From positions 248,001-312,000 of the forward strand of contig NZ_SCOU01000001.1 of the NCBI RefSeq assembly GCF_005502435.1: a stretch of 64,000 nucleotides of DNA, read 5' to 3'. This DNA is from Methylobacillus flagellatus (lineage in GTDB: Bacteria > Pseudomonadota > Gammaproteobacteria > Burkholderiales > Methylophilaceae). A program made the position numbers and the translations under genes. Below are positions 38,588 through 47,282 of the stretch, one piece after another (position 1 is the first letter of the stretch; each line of letters begins with the position of its first letter). The notes beneath the pieces are model-generated. The model saw only the letters and a list, made by a program, of their open reading frames with translations. It had not been told where the DNA came from and did no database searches.

Positions 38588-39243
38588 TGGCGGCGCCATT
38601 CAAACCTAGCAGCCTGCAGCTGAGCTGGATCAAGCGCGTGCTGTTCCTGCTGGCCCTGCTGCCATTGGCGCGGCTGATCTGGTTGGGCATGCACGATGCG
38701 CTAACGGCCAACCCGATCGAGTTCATCACCCGTTCCACTGGCACCTGGGCGCTGGTGATGTTGATGCTGACGCTAAGCATCACACCGCTGCGCATGCTGA
38801 CCGGTGTGGCCTGGCCGGTGCAGTTGCGGCGCATGATGGGCCTGTTCATGTTCTTTTATGCCTTGCTGCATTTCAGCATCTACCTGTGGCTGGATCACTG
38901 GTTCGACCTGATGGCGATAGGCAAGGACATCGCCGAGCATCCCTATGTGCTGGTGGGTTTTACTGCATTTGTGTTGTCCATACCGCTGGCGGCCACCTCC
39001 AACGCTGCCATGATCCGGCGCTTGAAGACGCGTTGGAAGACCCTGCACCTGCTGGTTTACCCGATCGCGATCCTGGGAGTGTTGCACTTCTGGTGGCTGG
39101 TCAAAAAAGATGTAAGCGAGCCACTGGTCTATGTGTTGGTGCTGGCCGTGCTGCTGGGCGTGCGACTGTGGTACCGCTATCGGCCTGCAAGCCAGACAGC
39201 TTCCAGAAAGCCGCTGCCGGCGAGGATGCCGAAAGCTGGCTGA
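38587..39243 (+). CDS. msrQ: MsrQ heme-binding membrane subunit
   Basis: This six-helix inner-membrane b-type cytochrome of 218 residues passes electrons from the respiratory chain or flavins to MsrP. Conserved segments include RSTGTWALVMLMLTLSITPLR, cited here as RSTGTWALVML, and RRMMGLFMFFYALLHFSIYLW with a heme-ligand histidine, cited as RRMMGLFMFFYALLHF. HLLVYPIAILGVLHFWWLVK gives further histidines. It overlaps msrP by one base and is followed by a DoxX gene. Confidence 0.93.
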   Translation: MAAPFKPSSLQLSWIKRVLFLLALLPLARLIWLGMHDALTANPIEFITRSTGTWALVMLMLTLSITPLRMLTGVAWPVQLRRMMGLFMFFYALLHFSIYLWLDHWFDLMAIGKDIAEHPYVLVGFTAFVLSIPLAATSNAAMIRRLKTRWKTLHLLVYPIAILGVLHFWWLVKKDVSEPLVYVLVLAVLLGVRLWYRYRPASQTASRKPLPARMPKAG

Positions 39244-39298
39244 CGCTTTGCTGCAGAAACAATAACAACGTACAAAACAACACAAAAAGGGGATCATC

Positions 39299-39793
39299 AT
39301 GACACTCACGCGCAGCTATGTCGCTTTACTCAACATCCTGGATCGCATCGCACCCATCCTGCCACCGCTGCTATTGCGCTTGATCCTGGCATGGGAGTTC
39401 GGCGAAGCCGGGCTGGAAAAACTGCACGGCGAGAACTGGTTCGCTGATATCGACTTCCCGTTCCCGTTCAACATCCTGCCCGCTGACTTCAACTGGGCGA
39501 TCGCCACCTGGTTCGAGCTGATCGGGGCAGGGGCCTTGATCGTGGGCCTGGCCACCCGCTTCTTCAGCCTGTCGCTGATCATTCTGACTATCGTGGCGGC
39601 CTTGTCTGTGCACATGCCAGCCCAGTGGGACACGCTGGCTGAGCTGTGGAACGGCTACCGCATCATCGGGGAAGATGGTTCCGGCAACTTCAAGCTGCCA
39701 TTGCTATACCTCATCATGCTGTTGCCTTTGCTGTTCGGCGGTGCAGGCAAATTAAGCCTGGATCACCTGATCGGCAAGGTCTACAAAGGCTGA
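39299..39793 (+). CDS. DoxX family membrane protein
   Basis: This 164-residue inner-membrane protein has four helices and the family patterns [15 protein letters not shown] (helix 1) and [18 protein letters not shown] (helix 2). DoxX-like proteins are linked to quinone-coupled oxidation or redox stress, but most have no known function. It has AGGGG upstream and lies 55 bases after msrQ, so it may be cotranscribed and support the same redox repair. Confidence 0.8.
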   Translation: MTLTRSYVALLNILDRIAPILPPLLLRLILAWEFGEAGLEKLHGENWFADIDFPFPFNILPADFNWAIATWFELIGAGALIVGLATRFFSLSLIILTIVAALSVHMPAQWDTLAELWNGYRIIGEDGSGNFKLPLLYLIMLLPLLFGGAGKLSLDHLIGKVYKG

Positions 39794-39842
39794 ACCTCGC
39801 TACGCAAGCCTGGCAATAAGCAACAGGCTTAACAAAGTAAAA

Positions 39843-39874
39843 AGACTGGGGACATAACCTTAGCTCCCCAGTCT
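39843..39874. terminator. Terminator-like hairpin after the DoxX gene
   Basis: AGACTGGGGA (39843-39852) pairs with TCCCCAGTCT (39865-39874) over 12 bases. It is preceded by five A residues, so the T-run would be on the minus strand, but no minus-strand gene ends here. It is probably a bidirectional or plus-strand stem. Confidence 0.5.
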
Positions 39875-40012
39875 AACGTATCACTTTAACTAAACTGACT
39901 AACTTGTTTGCGCGATGATGGTATTTGCGCCAGAATGTGCCGGTGCAATGCACGATAGCAAGCCGGTATCAAGCGCTACGCCGGTGCCGCATCATCAAAC
40001 AAGGAGGTCACA

Positions 40013-40687
40013 ATGCAATATCAAATCGATGTATTCCTGTCATCGTTGAATCTGTTCTGGCAAGAAGTCGTCATGTTCTTCCCGAAATTTCTCGCCGTTA
40101 TCCTCATCGTGCTGTTTGGCTGGATATGCGCCAAGATCGCCTGCCTGATCACCAAACGAGTACTGGTTCTCACACGCTTCGACCAGTTTGCGGAGCGATC
40201 CGGGCTGGAAGCGTTCCTGCGCCACGGTGGCTTTGACCTAACGCTGAGCGACATCATCAGCCTGGTGATCTATTGGCTGGTCATCCTGCTGTTCGTCACC
40301 ACGGGTGCCAATACGCTGGGCCTCAACGAGATCGCCAGCATGCTCAATAACCTGGCTAACTATCTGCCCAAGATCATCCTGGCCATCATCGTGCTGATCT
40401 TTGGTACCTTGTTCGCACGCTTCATCAACCGCCTGATCTTTGCCTGGCTGCATGGCATCAAGATCGAAGGGGCGCTGGCCATCAGCACCTCGGCAGAATA
40501 CGGTGTACAGATCTTCGCCATCTTCGTGGCGCTGGAACAACTGGATATCGGCACGCACTTGCTGACCGCCATGTTCATCATTGCCTTCGGTGCAGTGTTT
40601 CTGGCACTGGCGATTGCATTCGGTCTGGGCGGGAAGGAATGGGCGGCCAAGCAGATCGATACGCTGCAAGACCGCATCAAGAAATAG
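40013..40687 (+). CDS. Mechanosensitive-channel-like membrane protein (TM-helix repeat type)
   Basis: This 224-residue protein has five to six hydrophobic helices in two similar halves, each with a pore-like helix (ILIVLFGWICAKI and ILAIIVLIFGTLFARFINRL). Near the end is the glycine-rich LALAIAFGLGGKEWAAKQ. This matches small CmpX/MscS-related proteins lacking the large cytoplasmic cage. The ribosome site AAGGAGGT is nearly perfect, eight bases before the ATG. It probably acts in osmotic or envelope stress. The gene is monocistronic. Confidence 0.78.
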   Translation: MQYQIDVFLSSLNLFWQEVVMFFPKFLAVILIVLFGWICAKIACLITKRVLVLTRFDQFAERSGLEAFLRHGGFDLTLSDIISLVIYWLVILLFVTTGANTLGLNEIASMLNNLANYLPKIILAIIVLIFGTLFARFINRLIFAWLHGIKIEGALAISTSAEYGVQIFAIFVALEQLDIGTHLLTAMFIIAFGAVFLALAIAFGLGGKEWAAKQIDTLQDRIKK

Positions 40688-40718
40688 TTTACTTTACATA
40701 ATATACATTATGCGAAGT

Positions 40719-40758
40719 CAAGGGAGCGTTAACGCGGTATAGTTTTAACGCGCCCTTG
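40719..40758 (+). terminator. Hairpin after the mechanosensitive-type gene
   Basis: CAAGGG-A-GCGTTAA (40719-40732) pairs with TTAACGC-G-CCCTTG (40745-40758), 13 of 14 positions, over a 12-base loop. A T-rich stretch (CATTTTTC) follows about 10 bases later. Termination is likely. Confidence 0.55.
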
Positions 40759-40791
40759 CATGGTTTCTGCATTTTTCAGGAGCACCTGAAC

Positions 40792-40862
40792 ATGCAAGAA
40801 ACGATCAAGCAAACCCGCATCACCGATACGACCACCTCCGACCAGTGCCTGCGTCTCTCAGG
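40792..40862 (+). pseudogene. Possible orphan gene start, truncated at the mocR 3' end
   Basis: A ribosome site (GGAG) and ATG at 40792 open a frame, MQETIKQTRITDTTTSDQC and onward, that runs into the antisense of the mocR gene. The first 23 codons look plausible, while the rest mirrors mocR. This could be the remnant of a gene cut when mocR arrived, or chance. Confidence 0.25.
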
Positions 40863-42293
40863 CTACTCGTTGGAGTTTTTCTTTTGTGCATCCCGCACGA
40901 ACGCTCCCAGCCATTGCAATGCACGTGCAGTCTCTGCATTCCAGCCATGTCCGTAATTCAGACGTATGTAATCGCGGAACTCATGGTGTGCTGAAAACAT
41001 CGGCCCTGGTGCGATGCTGATCTGATTGGCCAATGCATGCCGGTACAGTTCCAGTGCGTCCACCTTGCCAGGTAGCTTCAGCCAAAGAAAATAACCGCCA
41101 TCCGGCTTGCTGATGCGCGTTTCGGCTGGAAAGTAACTGGCGATGCCTTCCATGAAACGTATCTGCTGCAGCAACAGTTGATGCCGTAGCTGCCGCAAAT
41201 GCCGGTCATAGCCGCCTTTGGTCAGATACCTGGCCAGCGCCTGCTGTGCCGGCACCGAGGTGGCCAGGCTGCTGGTCAGCTTGAGGCGTTCCACCTGCCT
41301 GGCGTAACGCCCGGCCGCTACCCAACCCACGCGGTAACCCGGTGCCAGGCATTTGGAGAATGAAGAGCAATGCATCACCAGCCCGGCATGATCATAGGCT
41401 TTGGCTGGCAAGGGTTTGTGGGTGCCGAAATACAACTCGCCATACACGTCATCTTCGATGAGCGGGATCTGATGCTCAGTCAGCAAGTCCACCAGCGCCC
41501 GTTTATGCTTTTGCGGCATCAGGCTGCCAGTCGGGTTCTGGAACGAGGTCATCAGCCAGCAGGCTTTGGGGCGATGTTGCAGGATGGCCTGTCGCATGGC
41601 TTCTAGGTCCACACCCTGTTGTGGATGGCCAGTGATCTCCACCGCTTTGAGGCCATGCTGTTCGACCGCCTGCAGGCAGGCGTAGAACGCAGGTGCCTCG
41701 ATCAGTACCGTGTCTCCGGGCCGCGTCACGGCACTCAGACACAGGTTGAGTGCTTCCAGTGCGCCGTTGGTGATGACGATGTCCTCTGCAGCCACCACGA
41801 GGCCATCGCTCAGATAACGCTGCGCGATCTGCCTGCGCAGTTCCAGGTCACCGGGGCTCAGGTCCTTGACGGTGAGCCAGGGGTCCATGGCTTTGACACT
41901 GCTGCTCATGCAGGCCGCCAGCTTGTCCAGCGGGAACAACAAGGGGCTTGGGAATGCCGAGCCCAGAGCGACGCCCTCACGTGCACGTGTGGCTTCGAGG
42001 ATCTCGAACACCAGTTCACTGACATCCACGGTGCTGGCCTCCTTGCGCACGCTTTCCTGCACCCCATGCGGCTGCAACTGGCTTGAGCCTGCATTCACGT
42101 AGTAGCCGGAGCGCTCGCGTGCCACGATCAGGCCCTGCGCTTCCAGCAGGTAATAGGCCTGGAACACCGTGGAGGCACTCAGCGCCCGTGCCGCGCCGGT
42201 GTGCCGCACGGAAGGCAGCTTTTCACCTTTGGCCAGCACGCCACTGCGTATGGCTTCTGCGATCTCGGCTGCCAGTTTTTCATAGCGTTTCAT
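40863..42293 (-). CDS. MocR-type regulator (GntR helix-turn-helix fused to aminotransferase domain)
   Basis: The N-terminal winged helix (IAEAIRSGVLAKGEKLPSVR, about residues 9-28) is fused to a fold-type I aminotransferase domain. That domain has the PLP lysine in SSFSKCLAPGYRVGW and the ENPTG-like QNPTGSLMP. MocR regulators use PLP or its adducts as effectors, often for amino acid, taurine or vitamin B6 genes. I chose MKRYEKLAAEIAE at 42293. An upstream ATG at 42341 would be translated from inside a large palindrome. It diverges from ccoG. The target is unknown. Confidence 0.85.
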   Translation of the reverse strand: MKRYEKLAAEIAEAIRSGVLAKGEKLPSVRHTGAARALSASTVFQAYYLLEAQGLIVARERSGYYVNAGSSQLQPHGVQESVRKEASTVDVSELVFEILEATRAREGVALGSAFPSPLLFPLDKLAACMSSSVKAMDPWLTVKDLSPGDLELRRQIAQRYLSDGLVVAAEDIVITNGALEALNLCLSAVTRPGDTVLIEAPAFYACLQAVEQHGLKAVEITGHPQQGVDLEAMRQAILQHRPKACWLMTSFQNPTGSLMPQKHKRALVDLLTEHQIPLIEDDVYGELYFGTHKPLPAKAYDHAGLVMHCSSFSKCLAPGYRVGWVAAGRYARQVERLKLTSSLATSVPAQQALARYLTKGGYDRHLRQLRHQLLLQQIRFMEGIASYFPAETRISKPDGGYFLWLKLPGKVDALELYRHALANQISIAPGPMFSAHHEFRDYIRLNYGHGWNAETARALQWLGAFVRDAQKKNSNE

Positions 42294-42307
42294 ATGCTTG
42301 GCTTTTG

Positions 42308-42342
42308 ATGCATAAGGGGTCCAGACAACTGGATTATGCATC
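42308..42342. promoter_or_regulatory. Nested palindrome upstream of mocR
   Basis: The outer arms GATGCATAA (42308-42316) and TTATGCATC (42334-42342) enclose CCAG (42321-42324) and CTGG (42329-42332). It lies 15-49 bases upstream of the chosen mocR start, where an autoregulatory site is expected. Confidence 0.55.
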
Positions 42343-42379
42343 TGATATGGTTTTTTTAGTTAAAACTGATTCTGTTATC

Positions 42380-42399
42380 AATAGGGCGTGTGCCCTATT
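42380..42399. promoter_or_regulatory. Small perfect hairpin in the ccoG leader
   Basis: AATAGGGC (42380-42387) pairs with GCCCTATT (42392-42399) over GTGT, 35 bases before the ccoG ATG. It could be an operator or an mRNA hairpin. Confidence 0.4.
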
Positions 42400-42433
42400 C
42401 TGTGCCACATCCCCTCTCACCGGCAGCAACATC

Positions 42434-43942
42434 ATGCAAGCGCAAATGCCCTACACCGCCAGTGCCACTGGCAGAAACGTTATCCCCATCGTGCCTTATG
42501 CGGTCAAAGGGCGTTTTCGCAGCCTGAAAACCGCCATCCTCACCTTGGCGTTTGCGGTGTATTACCTGTTGCCATGGCTGCCCTGGCATGGCCAGCAACG
42601 CACTGGTCAGCTTATCCTCATCGACTTGCCACGCTCACGCTTGCAGCTGTTCGATCTGACGTTGTATCCACAGGATCTGATGGTGCTGATGGGGTTGATG
42701 GTGCTGGCCGCCGCCATGCTGTTCTACAGCGCGGCCATGTTGGGCCGGGCGTTCTGCGGGTTCTTCTGCTTCCAGACCTTGTGGACCGACGCGTTCCGCA
42801 TGATAGAAACCTGGGTGCAAGGCCCTGCGCAGGCGCGCCTCCGTCTGATGAAGCAACCGTGGAGCCTGGACAAGCCCGGTCTGGAAAAGCTGGCCAAACT
42901 GGGCTTGACGCACCTGCTATGGCTGCTTCTGGCTGTGTTGACCGCCCTCACCTTCACCTTCTACTTCTCGCCGCCTGGCGTCCTGATCGCGTCCTTGCTG
43001 GACGGCAGTGCGCCCTATGCAGCCTACACCACCATTGCGGTGCTGACCGCCACCACCTATGTGGCGGCGGGTATCGCGCGTGAAGACATCTGCCGCGTTG
43101 CCTGCCCGTATGGCAAATTCCAGAGCGTGATGCAGGACACCGCAACGCGCACCGTGCACTACGATGCGCAGCGTGGCGAACGCAGCCTGGGCAGAAAAGC
43201 GCCAACGGCCGCATTCAGCAGCAAAGCAAATAGTGTGGCAGGCACGAGGGAGCGTCAGGGCTATGGAGATTGCATCGATTGCGGCTACTGCGTGAAAGTG
43301 TGCCCAACCGGTGTGGACATCCGTAAAGGCTTCCAGATCGACTGCATCTCCTGTGGTTTGTGTATCGACGCCTGCGACCAGATCATGCGCTCGGTGAACC
43401 TGCCCACCGGGTTGATCCGTTACGCGCGGCCTGACACGCAGCCCGCAGCGGCAGCCACGGCCACTGTTGCACGGGCAGACTCATTGCCAGCTAGGGCGGA
43501 AGCCACCCCGCTTGTGAAAGCCGCTGACGGCTGGAGCCAGTTCAGAAGGCACGGTTACCTTGCCATCATCCTGCTGTCCGCCGTGTTCATCGCCTATCAG
43601 CTCATGCATTTACAGCCCTTTTCCGCCGTCACCCAGCAACAGGCACAACCACTGGTGATGGTGATGTCGAACGGCGATCTCAAAAGCCGTTACAGCGTCC
43701 GCATCACCAACAAGAGTGCTGCCACGGAGCACTACACCATCAGTATGCAAGGCTTGCCGCCTGGTGCCATCACCTCGCAACCCGGCCTGACGGTGCCTGC
43801 AGGCAAGACCTATCAGCACAGCATGAGCCTGTTGTTGACACCACAACAGGCCAGCGCCTTGTCATCGTTCCGGATGACCATCACGCCGATTTCGGCACCA
43901 CACGCCAGCCAGCAATACCAGCTGGGCTATATCAACCGATGA
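42434..43942 (+). CDS. ccoG: Cytochrome c oxidase accessory protein CcoG (FixG/RdxA family)
   Basis: This membrane iron-sulfur protein of 502 residues is implicated in copper reduction for cbb3 oxidase assembly. Five to six helices surround CRVACPYGKFQ. Two 4Fe-4S motifs follow: CIDCGYCVKVCPTG and CISCGLCIDACDQ. The C-terminal Ig-like domain is periplasmic. The ATG at 42434 gives MQAQMPYTASATG. The longer frame from 42083 would overlap mocR. No cbb3 oxidase genes lie in the window. Confidence 0.92.
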   Translation: MQAQMPYTASATGRNVIPIVPYAVKGRFRSLKTAILTLAFAVYYLLPWLPWHGQQRTGQLILIDLPRSRLQLFDLTLYPQDLMVLMGLMVLAAAMLFYSAAMLGRAFCGFFCFQTLWTDAFRMIETWVQGPAQARLRLMKQPWSLDKPGLEKLAKLGLTHLLWLLLAVLTALTFTFYFSPPGVLIASLLDGSAPYAAYTTIAVLTATTYVAAGIAREDICRVACPYGKFQSVMQDTATRTVHYDAQRGERSLGRKAPTAAFSSKANSVAGTRERQGYGDCIDCGYCVKVCPTGVDIRKGFQIDCISCGLCIDACDQIMRSVNLPTGLIRYARPDTQPAAAATATVARADSLPARAEATPLVKAADGWSQFRRHGYLAIILLSAVFIAYQLMHLQPFSAVTQQQAQPLVMVMSNGDLKSRYSVRITNKSAATEHYTISMQGLPPGAITSQPGLTVPAGKTYQHSMSLLLTPQQASALSSFRMTITPISAPHASQQYQLGYINR

Positions 43943-43952
43943 GCGATTGAAA

Positions 43953-44300
43953 ATGCACACCACTCACATCAATAAGCGGTTTCATGTTATTGAAATTGAT
44001 GGAGAAACTATCAATTTAAACGTAGTGAACATGCACGAGGTGGCGATTTCTGAGCATGGCATGCAGCTGGGCTTGCTGAGATTCTCGGCCCTGAGTTCGT
44101 TGAACAATGTGGAGATCCGGCCTTTATACAGCCTTAGCGAGATACGTTTTGACGCGCCACATCTGGCGCAGGTCGAACATCAGCTGCTGCTGGCCGCCGT
44201 CGGCCTGTTCAGCAGGTTTACCAATGGCCGATTCAGGCTGCCTCAGCCATTGCAGGCGGCCTGGCTAGACGATATGGAAAGTCAGGCTCAAGTCGCTTAA
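43953..44300 (+). CDS. Hypothetical protein, 115 residues
   Basis: This soluble protein has no signal peptide or membrane segment and begins MHTTHINKRFHVIEIDGETINLNVVNMHE. I cite only its first residues, MHTTHINKRFHVIEIDG. The ATG at 43953 is preceded by a weak ribosome site, and a TTG at 43947 would add two residues. It lies 10 bases after ccoG and may be cotranscribed. I do not recognise a family. Confidence 0.55.
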   Translation: MHTTHINKRFHVIEIDGETINLNVVNMHEVAISEHGMQLGLLRFSALSSLNNVEIRPLYSLSEIRFDAPHLAQVEHQLLLAAVGLFSRFTNGRFRLPQPLQAAWLDDMESQAQVA

Positions 44301-44338
44301 GCACAGCACTCTTGAGCGCTACACTATTGAGCACCGTG

Positions 44339-44962
44339 CTAAAGCTCGCAGCTTGCTGTGTTGCCTGCTTCCAGTGCCGTCACATTGCTGGCGATGGCCG
44401 CGCCTAAGCGCTGCACCAGGCGCTGGCTGGCTTGCACCAGGCTATCCACATTTGCTGTGCGCGCGGGTTCCAACGCTGTTGTACGGCAAATGGCGCTGCG
44501 CTTGTCATCGCTGCGCGTGACTGTCCAGCTTAAGTCGGCCTGTAGCTGCTCGCCTTTTACTGCATCCCAATCATGCAATTCCACCGCGATGCGATAAGCC
44601 GCCTGGTGCGCAGGTTTGCCGCTGCGCGTTACATCCACGGCGCTCAGCCGGCTGGAAACCGCGCTGGCCAGCGCGTCACGCAGCTCGCTGTTGAACGGTG
44701 CAGACCAGCGGTCCTTTTCCAGAATATCGATGCGTGCCGCACCCGTGCGCACCACGATCTGTGGCCGTGCCAAGCGCTCTGGCATGCCGACGGGGGCTAG
44801 CACGATGAAAAGTGGCGGCTCGTGTCGCTGCGCCTGACTGGCAGGCTCGGCACGCGTGGTCGCTGCCGTGGTCAGGGTATAGAAGCGCGTGGGGGTGGGC
44901 GTTGCACAGGCAGCCAGCAGCACGGCCAGCGCCAGGGTGATGGAGCAGCGTAGGGTCGGCAT
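44339..44962 (-). CDS. pqiC: PqiC-like outer-membrane lipoprotein (ABC-type auxiliary)
   Basis: A lipoprotein signal with lipobox LLAAC (Cys19) begins this 207-residue protein. The DUF330/PqiC pattern RFYTL and the segment RPQIVVRTGAARIDILEKDRW, cited as RPQIVVRTG and DRWSAPF, are present. In E. coli PqiC joins the PqiB needle to the outer membrane for lipid transport. It is the last gene of the pqi operon, three bases after pqiB. Confidence 0.87.
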   Translation of the reverse strand: MPTLRCSITLALAVLLAACATPTPTRFYTLTTAATTRAEPASQAQRHEPPLFIVLAPVGMPERLARPQIVVRTGAARIDILEKDRWSAPFNSELRDALASAVSSRLSAVDVTRSGKPAHQAAYRIAVELHDWDAVKGEQLQADLSWTVTRSDDKRSAICRTTALEPARTANVDSLVQASQRLVQRLGAAIASNVTALEAGNTASCEL

Positions 44963-44965
44963 GGC

Positions 44966-46585
44966 TTAGTTCTCCTGTTTTCCGCGTATCAGCGACTCTG
45001 GATGTTGCTGCAGATAATCGGTCAGCACCCGGATAGAGGCTGCTGCACGCGTCAGTTCCTGCATGGTATGGCGCAGATCCTGCTGCAGCGGCGTGTCTTC
45101 CGCCAGCGTGCGCTCGGCGGCATTCAGTGTTTTGCGTGCATCCTGCATGGCGGCGGTGATCTCCGGCGCGACGTCATTGTTCAGCTTTTTGGTGAGCTGC
45201 TCGGCACTGGCCAGTGTGCTGTTCAGCGTGCGCAAGCTGGTTTGCAGATCGGCACTGATCTGCTCGAACGGCACCTTGCTGAGCTTGCGCGTGATGTCGG
45301 TGATCTGCGTCTGGATCTCGTCCAGGCTGTTGGGCACGGTGGGGAATTCCACCGGGGTCTTGCTGGTGTCCACCTGTGCTGGCGGGGCTTTGGGGAAGAA
45401 GTCCAGCGCCACATACACCTGACCCGTCAGCAGGTTGCCTGCCCGCAGCTGTGCACGCAAACCACGCTTGATCATGAACAGCAATTGCTGGCTGGCGGAA
45501 TAGCGTGCGTCCTGCTCCACTTCGCGGAAGCGCTTGCCCAGACGTTCCGGATACAGCTGCACCAGCACCGGCATGTGGAATTCGCCTTTCTTGCGGTCGT
45601 ATTCGATGCCAATCGATTTCACCTCACCTAGCACCACGCCACGGAAATCCACGCTGGCGCCCGGCGTCAGTCCGCGCAGCGACTGATTGAAATACATCAG
45701 CACCAGTTCGGAGCGGCCATCCGGCTGCTTCATGGCCTCGGCCTCGTCTTCGGCCAGCCTGAACGCGGTGTTCTCCTTGGCCGGTGCACCGATATCCTCG
45801 TCCGCCGACCCAAAGGTGATCCCGCCCTGCACCACGGTGGCCAGGGACTGTGTATTGAGCTTGAAGCCACTGGCATTGATCTGCATGTCAAAGCCGCTGG
45901 CGTGCCAGAAGCGCGAATCGATGCCGACGAATTTGTCATAAGGCGCATTGATGAAGATGCGCAAGGTGACGCCCTTGCCATCGGCGTCCAGCTCGTAGGC
46001 GGCCACCTGCCCTACCTTGATGCGGCGATAGAACACCGGTGTACCGATGTCCAGTGAACCAAGGTCGGCCGCATGCAGCACGAATTGCTTGCCCGAGCTG
46101 TCACGCGTGATGATGGGGGGCACTTCCAGTCCGCTGAATTCCTTTTTGGTCTCTTCGGAGCTGCCCGCGTCGGCACCGATATAGGCGCCGGACAGCAGCG
46201 TGCTCAAGCCGGAGATGCCAGACGCCGCGATGCGTGGGCGCACCACCCAGAAGCGCGTGTCGTCCGCGGTGAAACTTTTGGCTTCCTTGGAGAGTTGTAC
46301 CGTGGCCAGCACGTGCGAGCGGTCTTTGCTCAGGCTGATGGCCTGCACCAGGCCGATATCCACATCTTTGTACTTGACCTTGGTCTTCCCTGCTTCCAGA
46401 CCTTCGGCCGAGCTGAACGTGATGGTGATGGTGGGGCCACGGTCGATGAGGATCTTGGTCACCAGCGTCAGACCGACCACGGCGGCGACGATGGGGATCA
46501 GCCACACCAGCGAAGGCAACCAGTTGCGCGCCTGTGCACGTTTGGGCTGAGGTAGGGGCGATTGTGGCGTTGATTGTTCAGTCAT
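44966..46585 (-). CDS. pqiB: PqiB, MCE-domain lipid transport protein
   Basis: This 539-residue inner-membrane-anchored periplasmic protein has one N-terminal helix (WLPSLVWLIPIVAAVVGL). Three MCE domains follow (SAEGLEAGKTKVKYKDVDIG, GTPVFYRRIKVGQV, GASVDFRGVVLGEVKSI), and then a C-terminal coiled coil. MCE rings stack into a tube that shuttles lipids between membranes. The start MTEQSTPQSPLPQ has AAGGGA upstream. It overlaps the second PqiA gene by eight bases. Confidence 0.93.
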   Translation of the reverse strand: MTEQSTPQSPLPQPKRAQARNWLPSLVWLIPIVAAVVGLTLVTKILIDRGPTITITFSSAEGLEAGKTKVKYKDVDIGLVQAISLSKDRSHVLATVQLSKEAKSFTADDTRFWVVRPRIAASGISGLSTLLSGAYIGADAGSSEETKKEFSGLEVPPIITRDSSGKQFVLHAADLGSLDIGTPVFYRRIKVGQVAAYELDADGKGVTLRIFINAPYDKFVGIDSRFWHASGFDMQINASGFKLNTQSLATVVQGGITFGSADEDIGAPAKENTAFRLAEDEAEAMKQPDGRSELVLMYFNQSLRGLTPGASVDFRGVVLGEVKSIGIEYDRKKGEFHMPVLVQLYPERLGKRFREVEQDARYSASQQLLFMIKRGLRAQLRAGNLLTGQVYVALDFFPKAPPAQVDTSKTPVEFPTVPNSLDEIQTQITDITRKLSKVPFEQISADLQTSLRTLNSTLASAEQLTKKLNNDVAPEITAAMQDARKTLNAAERTLAEDTPLQQDLRHTMQELTRAAASIRVLTDYLQQHPESLIRGKQEN

Positions 46586-47282
46586 GGCTTCCCTTGAGAT
46601 CTTGTTCTGCATCATCCCACGTCAGCCGCGGGTCGAAACTTTGTGTAGCCAGCATGGTGAGCACCACCACTGCGCCAAAGGCAGCCATGCCTAGGCCAGC
46701 CGAAATTCTGGCATAGCCTTCGATCTGCACCAGCCCGGCCAGCAGCGACACCACGAACACATCCAGCATGGACCAACGGCCGATGGCTTCGATCACGCGA
46801 TACAGCCGTGCGCGCTGCGAACGCCGCCAGCGACTGCGCCGTTTTGCGGCCACCACCAGGATCAGCAGCGAGACCAGCTTGAACAGCGGCACCAGAAAGC
46901 TGGCCACGAACACCACCAGCGCCAATGCCCAGGAACCATCCAGCCAGAAATAGATGATACCGCTCATGATGGTATCTTCATGCTGGTTGAACAAGGTCTG
47001 CGTGATCATCACCGGCATCAGGTTGGCCGGGATGTACATGATGCAGGCGGCCAGCAGCAAGGCCAGGGTGCGATTGAGGCTGTCGGGCTTGCGGGCATGC
47101 AGCGTGCTGTCGCATAGCCCGCAATGCGCGCCCTCCCCGGCCTGTTCCCAGACGGTACCGCAATGATGGCAGGCGGTCAGCTTCAATGCGGCGGCACGTG
47201 GCAGATCCGCAGCGATGAGCCGTTCCTCATCGAGCGGGTCTTCGTATAGATGATCTAGCAGCGTTTGAAACTGGCGGCTCAT
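46578..47282 (-). CDS. pqiA: Paraquat-inducible protein A, C-terminal-type half
   Basis: This 234-residue protein has a zinc-ribbon-like CHHCGTVW and CGLCDSTL at the start, then four helices of the PqiA fold. E. coli PqiA is a single protein of two such halves. Here they are separate genes that overlap by four bases (47279-47282). It is thought to work with PqiB in lipid transport across the inner membrane. Confidence 0.9.
   Translation of the reverse strand: MSRQFQTLLDHLYEDPLDEERLIAADLPRAAALKLTACHHCGTVWEQAGEGAHCGLCDSTLHARKPDSLNRTLALLLAACIMYIPANLMPVMITQTLFNQHEDTIMSGIIYFWLDGSWALALVVFVASFLVPLFKLVSLLILVVAAKRRSRWRRSQRARLYRVIEAIGRWSMLDVFVVSLLAGLVQIEGYARISAGLGMAAFGAVVVLTMLATQSFDPRLTWDDAEQDLKGSHD

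Noticed and set aside
42366-42382. FNR-like site (TGAT then ATCA) upstream of ccoG
   Set aside because: The half-sites are separated by six bases, whereas FNR needs four, so the match is not credible.
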